From Burkholderia anthina (lineage in GTDB: Bacteria > Pseudomonadota > Gammaproteobacteria > Burkholderiales > Burkholderiaceae), in contig NZ_LNJP01000003.1 in assembly GCF_001547525.1 (NCBI RefSeq), positions 992,001 through 1,056,000 of the forward strand: a stretch of 64,000 nucleotides of DNA. Reading direction: 5' to 3'. The position numbers and the translations under genes are program-made. Below are positions 54,117 through 63,235 of this stretch, one piece after another. The notes below the pieces were generated by a model that had not been told where the DNA came from, made no database searches, and saw only the letters and a program-made list of their open reading frames with translations. Every line of letters starts with the position of its first letter. Positions within the stretch are counted from its first letter, which is position 1.

Positions 54117-54448
54117 GATGGAATGAAAGGGATGGAGTTGTCCCGATCATGCCAAACGACTCGGGGGAAATCAGTCGAGTCAGGCCGTTTTAGTACTCGT
54201 CTGAATAATTCGAATAATTGTTTTGAACTTGACCGAGTCTTTGATGCGACATTTCGACCGATCCGGGCCGCGGCGTCACGCGGGGAACGGCAAAGCGCGG
54301 CGTATGCAGAAACGAAATACCGCCGGCAGGCCGGCGGCAAAAGATGCGTCCACGCATCGCGTGTCGCACCTGAGGCACTCGATGAGGCGCGCGCGGGTCA
54401 TTCTCGAAGGAACGCCCCACGCGGCGCGCCCGCGCCGAACGCGCCCGC
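54117..54448. other. Intergenic region with terminator hairpin
   Basis: About 330 bp. Contains AATAATTCGAATAATT near 54205-54225 (AT-rich, probable promoter for the kinase) and the hairpin listed at 54320. No coding frame. Confidence 0.5.
54320..54337 (-). terminator. Terminator-like hairpin downstream of the repeat lipoprotein
   Basis: CCGCCGG-CAGG-CCGGCGG, a perfect 7-bp stem, followed on the minus strand by TATTTCGTTTC. It lies 110 bp beyond the lipoprotein stop. Confidence 0.5.
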
Positions 54449-55465
54449 TCAGTTCTGCGTGAGCGGATTCAGCGTCGTGCACAGGAAGCCCGTGCAGTTC
54501 TTCGGCGCGAAATAGAACGACGCCATCACCGGCGGCACGGTGGTGCCGAGCGCGATGTCGCTCAGATACGCCGAGCCCTGCGCGCCGAACGTGTTCGCCT
54601 GCTGCACGAAGTTCGCGCCGGTCGACTGGATCGCGGCCGACTGGTACGTGAAGGTCGGCGACTGCGTCTGGTCCTTCACGTAGACCCACGAGATCGCCGT
54701 GCCGAACGCCATCGCGCCCTTCGCGCGGTAGCCTTTCGCGCCTTCGCTGTTGGCCTGCGCGATGAAGTCGCCGACCGTCGACGTCGGCGCCAGCGCGTCG
54801 TACGTATAGGTTGCGTTCGACGCGTTGTTCTTCATGTAGACGTTCGCCTGCACGGCCCCGACCATCAGCGGGCCGACGAACCAGTAGCCCGACTGGCCCT
54901 GGCCGTTCGCCTGTGTGAGGAACGCGTTCGCATCGGCCGGCAGCCCGGTCGTCGTGTACGTGTAGGTGGCCGACGAGCCACCGTCCTTGCGATAGAGATC
55001 GCCGTACGTGAGCGGCCCTTCGTAGCGGTAGCCGCTCGCCCCTTGCGCGTTGGCCGTATTGACGAAGGACGTCATGTCGGCCGGCGCCGTCTGCAACTGA
55101 TACGTGTAGGTCTGCGCGGTGCCGTCGTTCACGAAGATCGACTGCGTTCCGCCATTGCCCGCAGCGTAGAAGTAGTCGCCCAGATAGCGATAGCCCTTCG
55201 CGCCTTCGTTGTTGACCAGCGTCAGGAAACTGGCCCGATCGGCCGCGACAGGCTGCGCCTCGTAGCGCCAGGTCAGCGTGCCGCCGCCCGAGCCGCCCGA
55301 GCCGCCGTTGCCGCCGGAACCCGCGCCGCCCGTCCCGCCGCTGCCGCCGCTGCCGCCGTTGTTGGTCGTCCCCGAACCGCCGGACGACGCGGGAGACGAA
55401 TTGTCGTCGCCGCCGCAAGCGGTCAGCGCGAGGCAGGTCAATGCGATCAGTGCAACGGCTTTCAT
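54449..55465 (-). CDS. Lipoprotein with five tandem repeats of about 50 residues
   Basis: Protein of 338 residues. Lipobox LTAC gives an outer-membrane or envelope lipoprotein; then a Gly/Ser linker (about residues 22-70). Five repeats follow, each with a Tyr-rich beta strand (TYTY), an Ala/Asn helix and an EGAKGYRY-type turn; the consensus ends in Gly-Tyr-x-x-x-Gly-Pro. The last repeat is diverged and ends in a Cys pair (KNCTGFLC). Resembles secreted repeat proteins but no named family recognised. ATG at 55465 with AAAGGTG; the in-frame GTG at 55474 is less likely. Confidence 0.75.
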   Translation of the reverse strand: MKAVALIALTCLALTACGGDDNSSPASSGGSGTTNNGGSGGSGGTGGAGSGGNGGSGGSGGGTLTWRYEAQPVAADRASFLTLVNNEGAKGYRYLGDYFYAAGNGGTQSIFVNDGTAQTYTYQLQTAPADMTSFVNTANAQGASGYRYEGPLTYGDLYRKDGGSSATYTYTTTGLPADANAFLTQANGQGQSGYWFVGPLMVGAVQANVYMKNNASNATYTYDALAPTSTVGDFIAQANSEGAKGYRAKGAMAFGTAISWVYVKDQTQSPTFTYQSAAIQSTGANFVQQANTFGAQGSAYLSDIALGTTVPPVMASFYFAPKNCTGFLCTTLNPLTQN

Positions 55466-55602
55466 CGGAATCACCTTTCAAACGAGCGGGACGAACGACG
55501 CCCGTACGCGCGGATCACACCGCACGCACCGACCATCACGAATCAGGAATCAGGAATCGGGGCTCGACAGGCGGCCGGCGGCATCCCGCCGGCCCGTCGG
55601 CG

Positions 55603-56430
55603 TCAGTTGACCTGAAGCTGGCCACCGCGGCCCAGGCCGCCCTTCACGTCCTGCGCCTTGTAGCTGCGCAGCGCGACGACCATCTTGTTCCACGCGTCGA
55701 TGAACGCGACGACCGTCGCCTTGCCTTCCGGCGTCGTCGAGAAACCGGCCAGCCCGCCGCCCACCCCGCCGCCGAGGCCGCCCAGCGCCGCGCCGTAGTT
55801 CGTCGCCGTCGAGCTGCCTTCCGACGCCGCGATCTGCACCGCCGAGCGCACGTCGAACAGCGTCAGCGTGACCACCGACGCCTTCGTCTGCAGGTGCCCC
55901 GCCACCGCCGCCACCGCGCTGTTGCCGATCAGCCCGCCGATCATGCTGCCGATCCCGCCGATCGGCGAATCGTTGATCACGATCTGCGGCTCCATGTAGT
56001 AGTCGGCCGCCACACGCTGGCCCTTCTGCTGCTTCGAGCCCGCGCGATATTCGCCCGAGTTGCGTTGCAGTTGCGTGATGCGCGACAGGCGCGCGTCGCT
56101 CTTCTGGTTGCCGATCGACGTGATCACGAAGCAGTTCGACTGCTGCACGGCCAGCCGCAGCAGCGGGTCGATGCTCGTCACCTTCGTCGCGCTGCCGAAC
56201 GGGCCCCACCAGTCGGCGTTGCGGCCGTCGTCGACCGCGATCGTGCCCAGCGGCGACGCGCAGCGCTGCAACTGCGAATCGGCGCCGGCGCTCGCGCCGC
56301 CGGCCGCCGCGCCCGTCACCCCGGCGTTCTGCCCGCCGGGCGTCACCATGCCGCCGCACCCCGCGACGGACGCGCCAAGCGCTGCAACCAGCGCACCTTG
56401 AATCAGACGTTGGGAAAGGTTGGTCTTCAT
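55603..56430 (-). CDS. CsgG/HfaB-family lipoprotein
   Basis: Protein of 275 residues with lipobox ASVAGC and a Gly/Ala linker. The core is CsgG-like: GTIAVDDGRNADWW..., ...QIVINDSPIGGIGSMIGG..., VVTLTLFDVRSAVQIAASEGSSTATNYG. Members form outer-membrane pores for curli-type or holdfast-type secretion. No CsgA/B/E/F genes seen here. Lies between two other lipoprotein genes on the same strand, suggesting a common envelope function. Confidence 0.75.
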   Translation of the reverse strand: MKTNLSQRLIQGALVAALGASVAGCGGMVTPGGQNAGVTGAAAGGASAGADSQLQRCASPLGTIAVDDGRNADWWGPFGSATKVTSIDPLLRLAVQQSNCFVITSIGNQKSDARLSRITQLQRNSGEYRAGSKQQKGQRVAADYYMEPQIVINDSPIGGIGSMIGGLIGNSAVAAVAGHLQTKASVVTLTLFDVRSAVQIAASEGSSTATNYGAALGGLGGGVGGGLAGFSTTPEGKATVVAFIDAWNKMVVALRSYKAQDVKGGLGRGGQLQVN

Positions 56431-56558
56431 GTCGTTGTCGATCGATTAGAGTCGTTGTTCGGCTTATGGGTCCGTGCGAACTTAGATAAGCCCCCCGGCG
56501 TGGCGCGCGATGGTGGTCTCCCCGCGGCTGCCCCCGTTGCTTCAGGCCCGATGCCCGG

Positions 56559-57146
56559 TCAGTAGTACCAGTACGTCTGCTGCCAGACGCCGTAGTACGG
56601 ATAGCCCGAGTACCAGTAGCCGTAATAGACGTCACGCCACTGCGTGCGCCATTTCCAGTCTTCTTCGTCTTCCTTCTTCGCCTTGCGCGCGAGATCGAGC
56701 AGCTTTTTCGATTCCTTGTCGCCGCGGCCGGCCGCGATCGACAGCCACTTCTCCGCTTCGCGCGCATCGGAGCCCATTTCCTCGAGGCCGAACAGGTAGA
56801 AACTGCCGAGCGCCTTCTGCGCGTTCAGGTCGCCGCGTTCGGCGGCCTCGCGCATCCACTTGAGGGCCTGGTAGCTGTCCTGGCGCACGCCGTCGCCGCG
56901 GAAATAGCGCAGGCCGAGGTCGTAGGCGGCCTTCGGCTGGGTCTTCGCGGTTTGCTTGAGCGCGGCGATGCGCGGATCTTCCCGGTCGTCCGCATCGTCC
57001 CTTTTTTGATAGGAGACCTGATCTTTAGGGCGATCGGAACACCCCGTGTCGTCGCAGATCCGTACCGTGCTGCTGGTGATGGACGGATCCTGCGCGCAGG
57101 CGGCCAACAGCAACAGCAGCCCCGGTGCGAGTAAACGGCGATACAT
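56559..57146 (-). CDS. Sel1-repeat lipoprotein with aromatic-rich C-terminus
   Basis: Protein of 195 residues with lipobox LLLAAC. Two Sel1-type repeats (AAYDLGLRYFRGDGVRQDSYQALKWMREAAERGD and AQKALGSFYLFGLEEMGSDAREAEKWLSIAAGRGD), then a highly charged helix, then an extraordinary tail: of the final 33 residues 16 are Trp or Tyr. Sel1 repeats bind partner proteins. The tail could be a beta-aggregation or carbohydrate/wall-binding strip. Start at 57146; upstream frame extension rejected because the lipobox would be internal. Confidence 0.78.
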   Translation of the reverse strand: MYRRLLAPGLLLLLAACAQDPSITSSTVRICDDTGCSDRPKDQVSYQKRDDADDREDPRIAALKQTAKTQPKAAYDLGLRYFRGDGVRQDSYQALKWMREAAERGDLNAQKALGSFYLFGLEEMGSDAREAEKWLSIAAGRGDKESKKLLDLARKAKKEDEEDWKWRTQWRDVYYGYWYSGYPYYGVWQQTYWYY

Positions 57147-57507
57147 GGGTACTATCCTCAGGTTCTTATTGGCACCGCAATGCTTCGAGCTATCCACCCC
57201 GCGAGCTCGTACCCGGTTGCGTGCGGCGCACCGGATACAATTCCATCCGCCAACGCCGACACGCATCCCAAGGCTCTCTCAGGTTCTCTCTTCGAATCGT
57301 TCCGTCACTGTTTATTGCCGCCGCTTTTCGCCGCCCGACCATGGCCGGCTTCGACCTCCAAACATGACGCGACAAACAATAGTGACGTGGTGAGCAATAA
57401 TAATGGAGAAAAATGGCATGTCAAGTTCCATCGCGCGTTTAAAGTTTGCGTGACGCGTCAGCTTTGATATGCTCTTCCTCGCCAAAACCCTTGGAGACCC
57501 CCTCGAG
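57147..57507. other. Divergent promoter region
   Basis: About 360 bp between the Sel1 lipoprotein gene (minus) and the BetR-receiver gene (plus). The part 57370-57430 is AT-rich (GACAAACAATAGTGACGTGGTGAGCAATAATAATGG). No coding frame has family character. Confidence 0.5.
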
Positions 57508-58380
57508 ATGTCCACCACCGAGCAGGCCAACGTCGATCTCATCACCGCCAACAAGGTGCGCGATCTCCTGAACCGGAACGGCATTCCGCCGCGAAGTCAC
57601 AACACGACGATCGCGAACGTGCTCGGCCTGAGCTTCTCGGTCGTCACGCGCAAGATGAAAGGCCTGATCCCGTGGAACCTGTCGCAGTTGCAGGACATCG
57701 CGACGCACTTCGGCGTGCCGCCCGCGATCCTGCTCGACGACAAGGGCATGCAGCCGGCCGCGCCCGAGATGATCGACGCGACGTTCGTGATCGAATCGAA
57801 GCGCTTGCGCTGCCGCGCCGCGATCTCGACGAAGGCCACCAGCCAGATCGAAACGGATTTCGTCGCGCTGCAGTGGCAGGGCGAATGGATCGTCACCGAG
57901 CGCGCGCACGCGCGCGAGGGCCGCACGTATCCGGTCGACGTGATCGAGCTGCGCTCGGCGCAGCCGAACGTGTATGCCGCGCGGATCGCCGTGGTCGACG
58001 ATTCGCACGACGTCGCCGAAACGGTCTGTGAATATTTCATCGAGAAAGGCGTGAACGCGATCCCGTACTTCGACGGCGCGAGCTTCCGCAAGGCGCTGGA
58101 AGTCGAGGATTTCGACGGCTACATCCTCGACTGGATGCTCGGCGACCAGACGGCCGCCGAACTCGTGCGCGGCATCCGCTCGAGCGAGAACAGCGGCGCG
58201 CCGATCTTCCTGCTGACCGGCAAGATCTCGACCGGCGAAGCGAGCGAGGACGAGATCGCGCACATCGTGTCGCACTACAACGCGCGCTGCGAGGAAAAGC
58301 CGGTGCGCCTGCCGATCCTGTTCGCGGAAGTCGCGCGCGAACTGAAGCTCACGCTGCCGGGCGCGGCCGCCGCGAACTGA
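57508..58380 (+). CDS. BetR-type HTH protein with C-terminal receiver domain
   Basis: Protein of 290 residues from ATG 57508 (GGAG about 12 bases upstream; an ATG at 57469 lacks one). Residues about 11-75 match the BetR DNA-binding domain (TANKVRDLLNRNGIPPRSHNTTIANVLGLSFSVVTRKMKG). Residues 158-280 are a receiver: AVVDDSHDVA acidic pair, Asp208 in YILDWMLGD, Lys in EEKPVRL. The order HTH-then-receiver is the reverse of most response regulators. First gene of a three-gene operon ending in a hybrid kinase, which should phosphorylate it. Confidence 0.85.
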   Translation: MSTTEQANVDLITANKVRDLLNRNGIPPRSHNTTIANVLGLSFSVVTRKMKGLIPWNLSQLQDIATHFGVPPAILLDDKGMQPAAPEMIDATFVIESKRLRCRAAISTKATSQIETDFVALQWQGEWIVTERAHAREGRTYPVDVIELRSAQPNVYAARIAVVDDSHDVAETVCEYFIEKGVNAIPYFDGASFRKALEVEDFDGYILDWMLGDQTAAELVRGIRSSENSGAPIFLLTGKISTGEASEDEIAHIVSHYNARCEEKPVRLPILFAEVARELKLTLPGAAAAN

Positions 58381-58428
58381 AGCCGGAGCGACACACCACC
58401 ACACGAACCACCAGACCGAGGGAAAGAC

Positions 58429-58932
58429 ATGCGCGTTTCAACCATCTGGATCAAGACCGTGCTCGCCGCCTGCGTGCTCGGAATGGCCGCCGCGGCATGG
58501 GCCGCGTCGTCGTTCACGTTCACCGTCGACGGCAAGATCAGCAAGAGCAATCAGCAGGGGAAAACGGCCTACGTCTTTTCCGAGCCGGCGCTGATGGCGC
58601 TGCCGCAGCATACGATCGTCACGTCGACGAGCTGGACGCCGAAGGCGACCTTCACCGGCCCGCGCCTGTCCGACGTGCTGAAGACGGTCGGCGCGCAGGG
58701 TACGCAGATCGAATTCCACTGCATCGACGAATACACGTTCACGATTCCCGTTTCCGATGCCGACAAGTACGGCGTGATCCTCGCGCGGACGATGAACGGC
58801 AAGGTGCTCGGCAACGACAACTACGGCCCGCTGTGGATCATGTATCCGCGCGATCAGTATCCCGACGAGTTGAAGACGCCGCTCGGCGAAGCCAAATTCG
58901 CGTGGCAGATCATCGGCCTGACCGTGAAGTGA
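58429..58932 (+). CDS. Exported SUOX-fold (molybdopterin-oxidoreductase-like) protein
   Basis: Protein of 167 residues with signal peptide ending AWAA. The core (TGPRLSDVLKTVGAQGTQIEFHCIDEYTFTIPVSDADKYGVILARTMNGKVL...GPLWIMYPRDQYPDEL) resembles the short SUOX-like domain of sulfite-oxidase-type proteins. Whether a molybdopterin cofactor is bound is unclear; the one Cys (EFHCIDEY) could be its ligand but the position is not the canonical one. Located between a receiver gene and a hybrid kinase gene, so it may be a periplasmic sensing partner. Confidence 0.75.
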   Translation: MRVSTIWIKTVLAACVLGMAAAAWAASSFTFTVDGKISKSNQQGKTAYVFSEPALMALPQHTIVTSTSWTPKATFTGPRLSDVLKTVGAQGTQIEFHCIDEYTFTIPVSDADKYGVILARTMNGKVLGNDNYGPLWIMYPRDQYPDELKTPLGEAKFAWQIIGLTVK

Positions 58933-58933
58933 C

Positions 58934-60754
58934 ATGACGCGGCGGCGCTGGAGAAACAGAAAGATCATCCTGATCCTCGGCTCGCTGTGGATCGCGGGGT
59001 TCACCGCATGGGCGTTCCTGCTGTGGGATCTCCTCGCCACCTCGGTCAACGAGGGCGTGCTCGAGGGGCCGCGCGAAGGCGTGTTCTGGACCGCCGCGCA
59101 ATACCGCAACGTCTATACGCGCTTCGACCGGCAGCTGATTCTCTACGCGACGCGCGAGGACGACGATTTCGATCACGTGCAGATGCAGCTCGACAGCCTG
59201 TCGGTGTCGTTCGGGTTCCTGCAGCGGCCGTCGGAAGTGTCCCGATACTGGCTGCGCATCCCGCGCGCGCGCAACGAGATCGACGCGCTCGGCGAATTCA
59301 TGACGCGCCTGAAGCGCGAGGTGCCGCTGCTGCGCGACGCGCCGAAGCAGGCGCATCAGGTGATCGACGAAGTCAATGCGTACTGGCCGAAGGTCAACGG
59401 CCTCGCGAACTACTTCCGCGCGATCGAAATGGCGCAGCGCGACTTCACGTTCCATCAATTGAAGGAAAAGCAGCGCGCGATCCTGATCCTCGGCATCGTG
59501 CTCGGCGTGATCCTGTGCGCGCTGTTCCTGCTGCTGTTCTATACGATGCGTACGCGCGACGACCTGCTGGCGCGGCAAAACGCGGCGCTCGATGCGGAAC
59601 GCAAGGCGTCCGACCGCGCGTTCGAGATGATCGAAGCGAAGAACGCGTTCCTCGGGATGGTCAGCCACGAACTGCGCACGCCGCTGCAGGCGATCTGCGG
59701 ATCGATCGAGATCCTGCTGGCACGCCCGCAGTCCGACGCGAACCTGAAGACGATCCGGCGGCTGCAGAATTCCGCACTGTCGCTGGAAGCGCTCGTCAAG
59801 GACCTCACCGACTACATCAAGCTGCGCTCGACGAAACGCGTCGCCGAACTGGATACCGTCGGCATCGCGCCGCTGCTCGCCGAAGTGCTCGAACCGCTGC
59901 GCGGGAAGATCGCGGCCAAGCGGATCGCGGTCACGCAGCTCGTCGAGCCGCCCGGCCTCGCGATCCGCTCCGATCGCAAGCTGCTGCGGCAGGTGCTGTC
60001 GAACCTGATCGAGAACTCGGTCAAGTACACGGTCGGCGGCTCGATCACGGTGGCGATCACGCTCGCGGACGCGCCGGCCGGCGAGCAGGTGCGGATCGCC
60101 GTGCGCGACACCGGCGCCGGCATCGCGAAGCAGCATCTGCCGAAGATCTTCGAGCCGTTCTATCGCGCGAACGACGCGGTCGGGCTGCACGTGGACGGGA
60201 TCGGCATGGGGCTCGCGGTCGTGCGCGAAATCGTGACGACGCTGCGCGGGCATGTGGACGTGCGCAGCGTGGTCGGCGAAGGCAGCGAGTTCGTCGTGAC
60301 GCTGCCGGTCGAAGCACCCGGCGTCGAACCGGCCGGCAACGCAGCCGGGGACGCGCCCGCGCTGCCGCCCGTGCTACCGCACCGCGACTGGCGCGCGCTG
60401 GTGGTCGACGACAACGACAACGCGCGCGAAACGCTCGGCGCGATGCTGTCCGCGCTCGGTATCGAGGCCGACCTGTGCGGCACCGGGCAGGAGGGCGTCG
60501 CGCGCTTCGGTACGGGGCGCTACGATCTCGTCGTGCTCGATCTCGAACTGCCGGACCTGAGCGGATTCGACGTGGCGCGGCGCATTCGCGCGGTGGCGCA
60601 ACCCGACGGCGACGGCCGGCATCCGGCGATCCTCGGCGTCAGCGCGTATGAATCGGCCGCGTTGCGCGAGAACAAGCGGGTGTTCGACGCGTTCCTGCCG
60701 AAGCCCGTCCACCTGCGCGAACTCGGCGCGCTCGTCGAGAAGCTGCTCGCCTGA
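58934..60754 (+). CDS. Hybrid sensor histidine kinase with C-terminal receiver
   Basis: Protein of 606 residues. Two membrane segments (about 11-32 and 182-203) enclose a 150-residue sensor; kinase core with His245 (VSHELRTPLQAI), N box LIENSVKYT, G box DTGAGI and GIGMGLAVVREI; receiver near the C-terminus with LVVLDLELPDLSG (Asp near 530). It starts one base after the SUOX gene stop, so the two are translationally coupled. No HPt in the protein. Stimulus unknown; the SUOX-fold partner is the likely input. Confidence 0.88.
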   Translation: MTRRRWRNRKIILILGSLWIAGFTAWAFLLWDLLATSVNEGVLEGPREGVFWTAAQYRNVYTRFDRQLILYATREDDDFDHVQMQLDSLSVSFGFLQRPSEVSRYWLRIPRARNEIDALGEFMTRLKREVPLLRDAPKQAHQVIDEVNAYWPKVNGLANYFRAIEMAQRDFTFHQLKEKQRAILILGIVLGVILCALFLLLFYTMRTRDDLLARQNAALDAERKASDRAFEMIEAKNAFLGMVSHELRTPLQAICGSIEILLARPQSDANLKTIRRLQNSALSLEALVKDLTDYIKLRSTKRVAELDTVGIAPLLAEVLEPLRGKIAAKRIAVTQLVEPPGLAIRSDRKLLRQVLSNLIENSVKYTVGGSITVAITLADAPAGEQVRIAVRDTGAGIAKQHLPKIFEPFYRANDAVGLHVDGIGMGLAVVREIVTTLRGHVDVRSVVGEGSEFVVTLPVEAPGVEPAGNAAGDAPALPPVLPHRDWRALVVDDNDNARETLGAMLSALGIEADLCGTGQEGVARFGTGRYDLVVLDLELPDLSGFDVARRIRAVAQPDGDGRHPAILGVSAYESAALRENKRVFDAFLPKPVHLRELGALVEKLLA

Positions 60755-60820
60755 GCCGCGCGCCGGCGCGGCATCGCGCGCTTCCCGCTTGCCCGGCCAC
60801 TCGCCTGCTCGCCTGCTCGC

Positions 60821-61240
60821 CTACTCGCCGATCAGATGCAGCACGATGTCGCGCCGGTGCGCCGCGCGGCGATGCTCGAACACGTAAATCCCCTGCCACG
60901 TGCCGAGCACCATGCGCCCATGCTCGACCGGAATCGACAGCTGCACCTGCGTCAGCGCCGTGCGCAGATGCGCGGGCATGTCGTCGGTGCCTTCGGTATC
61001 GTGCTCGTAACGCGTGTCGTCCTCGGGCGCGAGCGTCGCGAAATAGCGTTCGATATCGCGCTGCACCGACGGATCCGCGTTCTCCTGGATCAGCAGCGAC
61101 GCCGACGTATGGCGGCAGAACACGGTGAGCAGGCCGGTGCGGATCGCCTGCTGATCGACGAACGCGCGTACCTGCGGCGTGACTTCGACGAGGCCGCTGC
61201 CGCGCGTATCGACGCCGATGTGCGTGATGGCCTGTTGCAT
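60821..61240 (-). CDS. yjbQ: YjbQ/UPF0047 family protein
   Basis: Protein of 139 residues, full YjbQ length. Characteristic motifs: FCRHTSASLLIQENADPSVQRDIERYF, HDTEGTDDMPAHLRTALT, and GTWQGIYVFEHRRAAHRRDIVLHLIGE at the C-terminus. Some members are reported to have thiamin-phosphate synthase-like activity; the role remains open. Ten bp downstream of a thioredoxin-like gene. Confidence 0.9.
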   Translation of the reverse strand: MQQAITHIGVDTRGSGLVEVTPQVRAFVDQQAIRTGLLTVFCRHTSASLLIQENADPSVQRDIERYFATLAPEDDTRYEHDTEGTDDMPAHLRTALTQVQLSIPVEHGRMVLGTWQGIYVFEHRRAAHRRDIVLHLIGE

Positions 61241-61250
61241 CGCCGTGACC

Positions 61251-61577
61251 TCAGGCCAGCGCGGCGAAGCCGTCGGCTTCGATCTGCTTCGCGTCGGTGG
61301 GGCGAACGACGCGCGCGACTTCGACCCCGTCGCGCAGGAATACCAGCGTCGGCCACAGCTTCACGCCGAACGAACGGCCGAGCGGACGGCCGGGGCCGTC
61401 CTCGATCTTCAGGTGCCGCACGGCAGGATGCGCGGCGAACGACGCCGTGATCGCGGGCTGCGCGCCTGCGCAGATCCCGCACCAGTTCGCGCCGAATTCG
61501 ATGACGGTTGCGCCGCCCAGTGCGTCGACTTCCGCGCGGGTCGGCGCGTTGGCGGTGTAGCGTTGCTCGGTGTCCAT
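61251..61577 (-). CDS. Thioredoxin-fold protein (WCGIC)
   Basis: Protein of 108 residues with the thioredoxin active site as WCGIC (canonical WCGPC), cis-Pro segment KLWPTLVFLRDG, and no signal peptide. It probably reduces disulfides in the cytosol. Ile in place of Pro in the active site should shift redox potential. Encoded directly upstream of yjbQ, likely an operon. Confidence 0.85.
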   Translation of the reverse strand: MDTEQRYTANAPTRAEVDALGGATVIEFGANWCGICAGAQPAITASFAAHPAVRHLKIEDGPGRPLGRSFGVKLWPTLVFLRDGVEVARVVRPTDAKQIEADGFAALA

Positions 61578-61809
61578 CGGGCCCTCGTGTACGTTGGCGA
61601 AACGTGACCGCGCGCGCCGGCGTGAGGCAGGCGCGCGCGGCCTTCGATTTCCTACTGTAGCGGAAAAGCCCGGCCGCTGCCGGTGTCGGCCCGGCGCGGT
61701 ACCCGTGCCCCTTTGCGCACCCTTCGGAATGACACGACAAGAATCGGAGCGCCGCGCCGCCGCGACAGGATCAGCATGCGGACTAATCCCGTCACCGAAG
61801 GACTCGACC

Positions 61810-62514
61810 ATGAACGCGCCGCATTGCGTCACCGAACCGAACATCCTCTACTTCGGCACGCCCGTCGTGCTGGTCAGCACGCTCAACGAAAACGGCACGG
61901 CCAATCTCGCGCCGATCTCGTCCGCGTTCTGGCTCGGCTGGCGCGGCGTGCTCGGCATCGCCGCCAGTTCGCAGACAACACGCAACCTGCTGCGCACCGG
62001 CGAATGCGTGCTGAACCTGCCGTCGTCGGCGCAGGCGGACGCCGTGGACCGGATCGCGCGCACGACGGGCACGTATCCGGTGCCCGACGGCAAGCGCGCG
62101 AAAGGCTACGCATTCGAACCCGACAAGTTCGGCACGGCCGGGCTCACCGAGGCCGCGTCGCAAACCGTCGCGCCGCCACGCGCGCTCGAATGCCCGGTGC
62201 ATCTGGAAGCGGTCGTCGCGGCCACGCACGGGATCGGCGACGACATGCCCGACCTGCGCGGCCGCATTCGTGTGTTCGAGGTGCGCATCCAGCGTGTGCA
62301 CGTGCATCCCGACCTGCTGATGGACGGTCATCCGGACCGCATCGATCCCGACAAGTGGTCGCCGCTGATCATGAGCTTCCAAAAGTTCTACGGGCTCGCG
62401 CCCCGGCAGGTGCATGCGTCGCGGCTCGCCGAGATTCCCGAGCATGCGTATCGCAGCCCCGATATCGAGCGCTCGCGCGAGGCGGGCGTACTGACCGATA
62501 CCGTGCGGTCATGA
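61810..62514 (+). CDS. Flavin reductase-like FMN-binding protein
   Basis: Protein of 234 residues with the split-barrel flavin reductase fold: LVSTLNENGTANLAPISSAFWLGWRGVLGIAASSQTTRNLLRTGECVLNLPS. Such proteins bind FMN and reduce it, or use it for reduction of small molecules. Start ATG at 61810; the frame open further upstream has no similarity. Single gene. Confidence 0.85.
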   Translation: MNAPHCVTEPNILYFGTPVVLVSTLNENGTANLAPISSAFWLGWRGVLGIAASSQTTRNLLRTGECVLNLPSSAQADAVDRIARTTGTYPVPDGKRAKGYAFEPDKFGTAGLTEAASQTVAPPRALECPVHLEAVVAATHGIGDDMPDLRGRIRVFEVRIQRVHVHPDLLMDGHPDRIDPDKWSPLIMSFQKFYGLAPRQVHASRLAEIPEHAYRSPDIERSREAGVLTDTVRS

Positions 62515-62743
62515 CGCCGCACGCGCCGGCACGGCGGCATCGCTGATGAACGTGACGCGGATGACCGGCGCGGTATTCGGCGTGGCGATGCCGAGCGCGC
62601 TGTACGACGCGTGCGGCGGTGGTGCGACCGGGCTGCGAGTCGCGATGCTGACGGGCGGCACGCTGCAGCTCGCGGGCGCGGCGCTCGCGTGGCGCACGGC
62701 CGGCACCGGCGCGCGGGCCGGCGCGCCGGCGCCGATCGGATAA
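62500..62743 (+). pseudogene. Remnant of an MFS permease (C-terminal end)
   Basis: The plus-strand frame NVTRMTGAVFGVAMPSALYDAC...LRVAMLTGGTLQLAGAALAWRTAG resembles the last two helices of a 14-helix DHA2-type MFS transporter. The rest of the gene is absent; no terminal repeats seen. A 65-residue ORF from 62546 exists but is best read as this remnant. Confidence 0.5.
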
Positions 62744-62796
62744 GATACGGCCGGCCACGCATCTGGGCCCATGACCGAACCGACGGAGTGTTTTCA

Positions 62797-63129
62797 GTGA
62801 TTCAACCGACCGCAGTATTCAAGGACAACCTCGCGCAACTGCCGGCCATCGACGGCATCGCGCGCATCGATCTCGTCGGCGCGAACGGCGACGTGGTCGC
62901 GACCATCGAGAATCAGCCCGGCAAGCAGGGCTCGCTCGCGGTGTACCACTATCTGAAGCAGGCGTTCGGCACGCTCGACGCGAAAGCGGCCGAGCACGGC
63001 CTCGCGGTGTTCGCCGAGCATACGGCCGACGCGCGCAATCGTCCGGGCGCGCATCCGAACGTCGATCGCCTGCTGGCGATCGTCGCGGGCGGCGATGCGC
63101 TGCGCATCGACGTGGTCGCGAAGGGCTGA
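62797..63129 (+). CDS. DUF2322 family protein
   Basis: Protein of 110 residues. GTG start at 62797 with GGAG eight bases upstream. The sequence follows DUF2322: FKDNLAQLPAIDGIARIDLVG, ENQPGKQGSLAVYHYLKQAFG, FAEHTADARNRPGAHPNVDRLLAI. Function unknown. Confidence 0.88.
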   Translation: MIQPTAVFKDNLAQLPAIDGIARIDLVGANGDVVATIENQPGKQGSLAVYHYLKQAFGTLDAKAAEHGLAVFAEHTADARNRPGAHPNVDRLLAIVAGGDALRIDVVAKG

Positions 63130-63235
63130 GCCCTTGGCGACGCGCGCGTGCCGCCTGGCGGTGCGCGCAACCGTGATGGACGGGCGGAAAAACGCGATTG
63201 CCGCGCCCGCCCCACGTTCCCCGGAGCCAGCCCGC

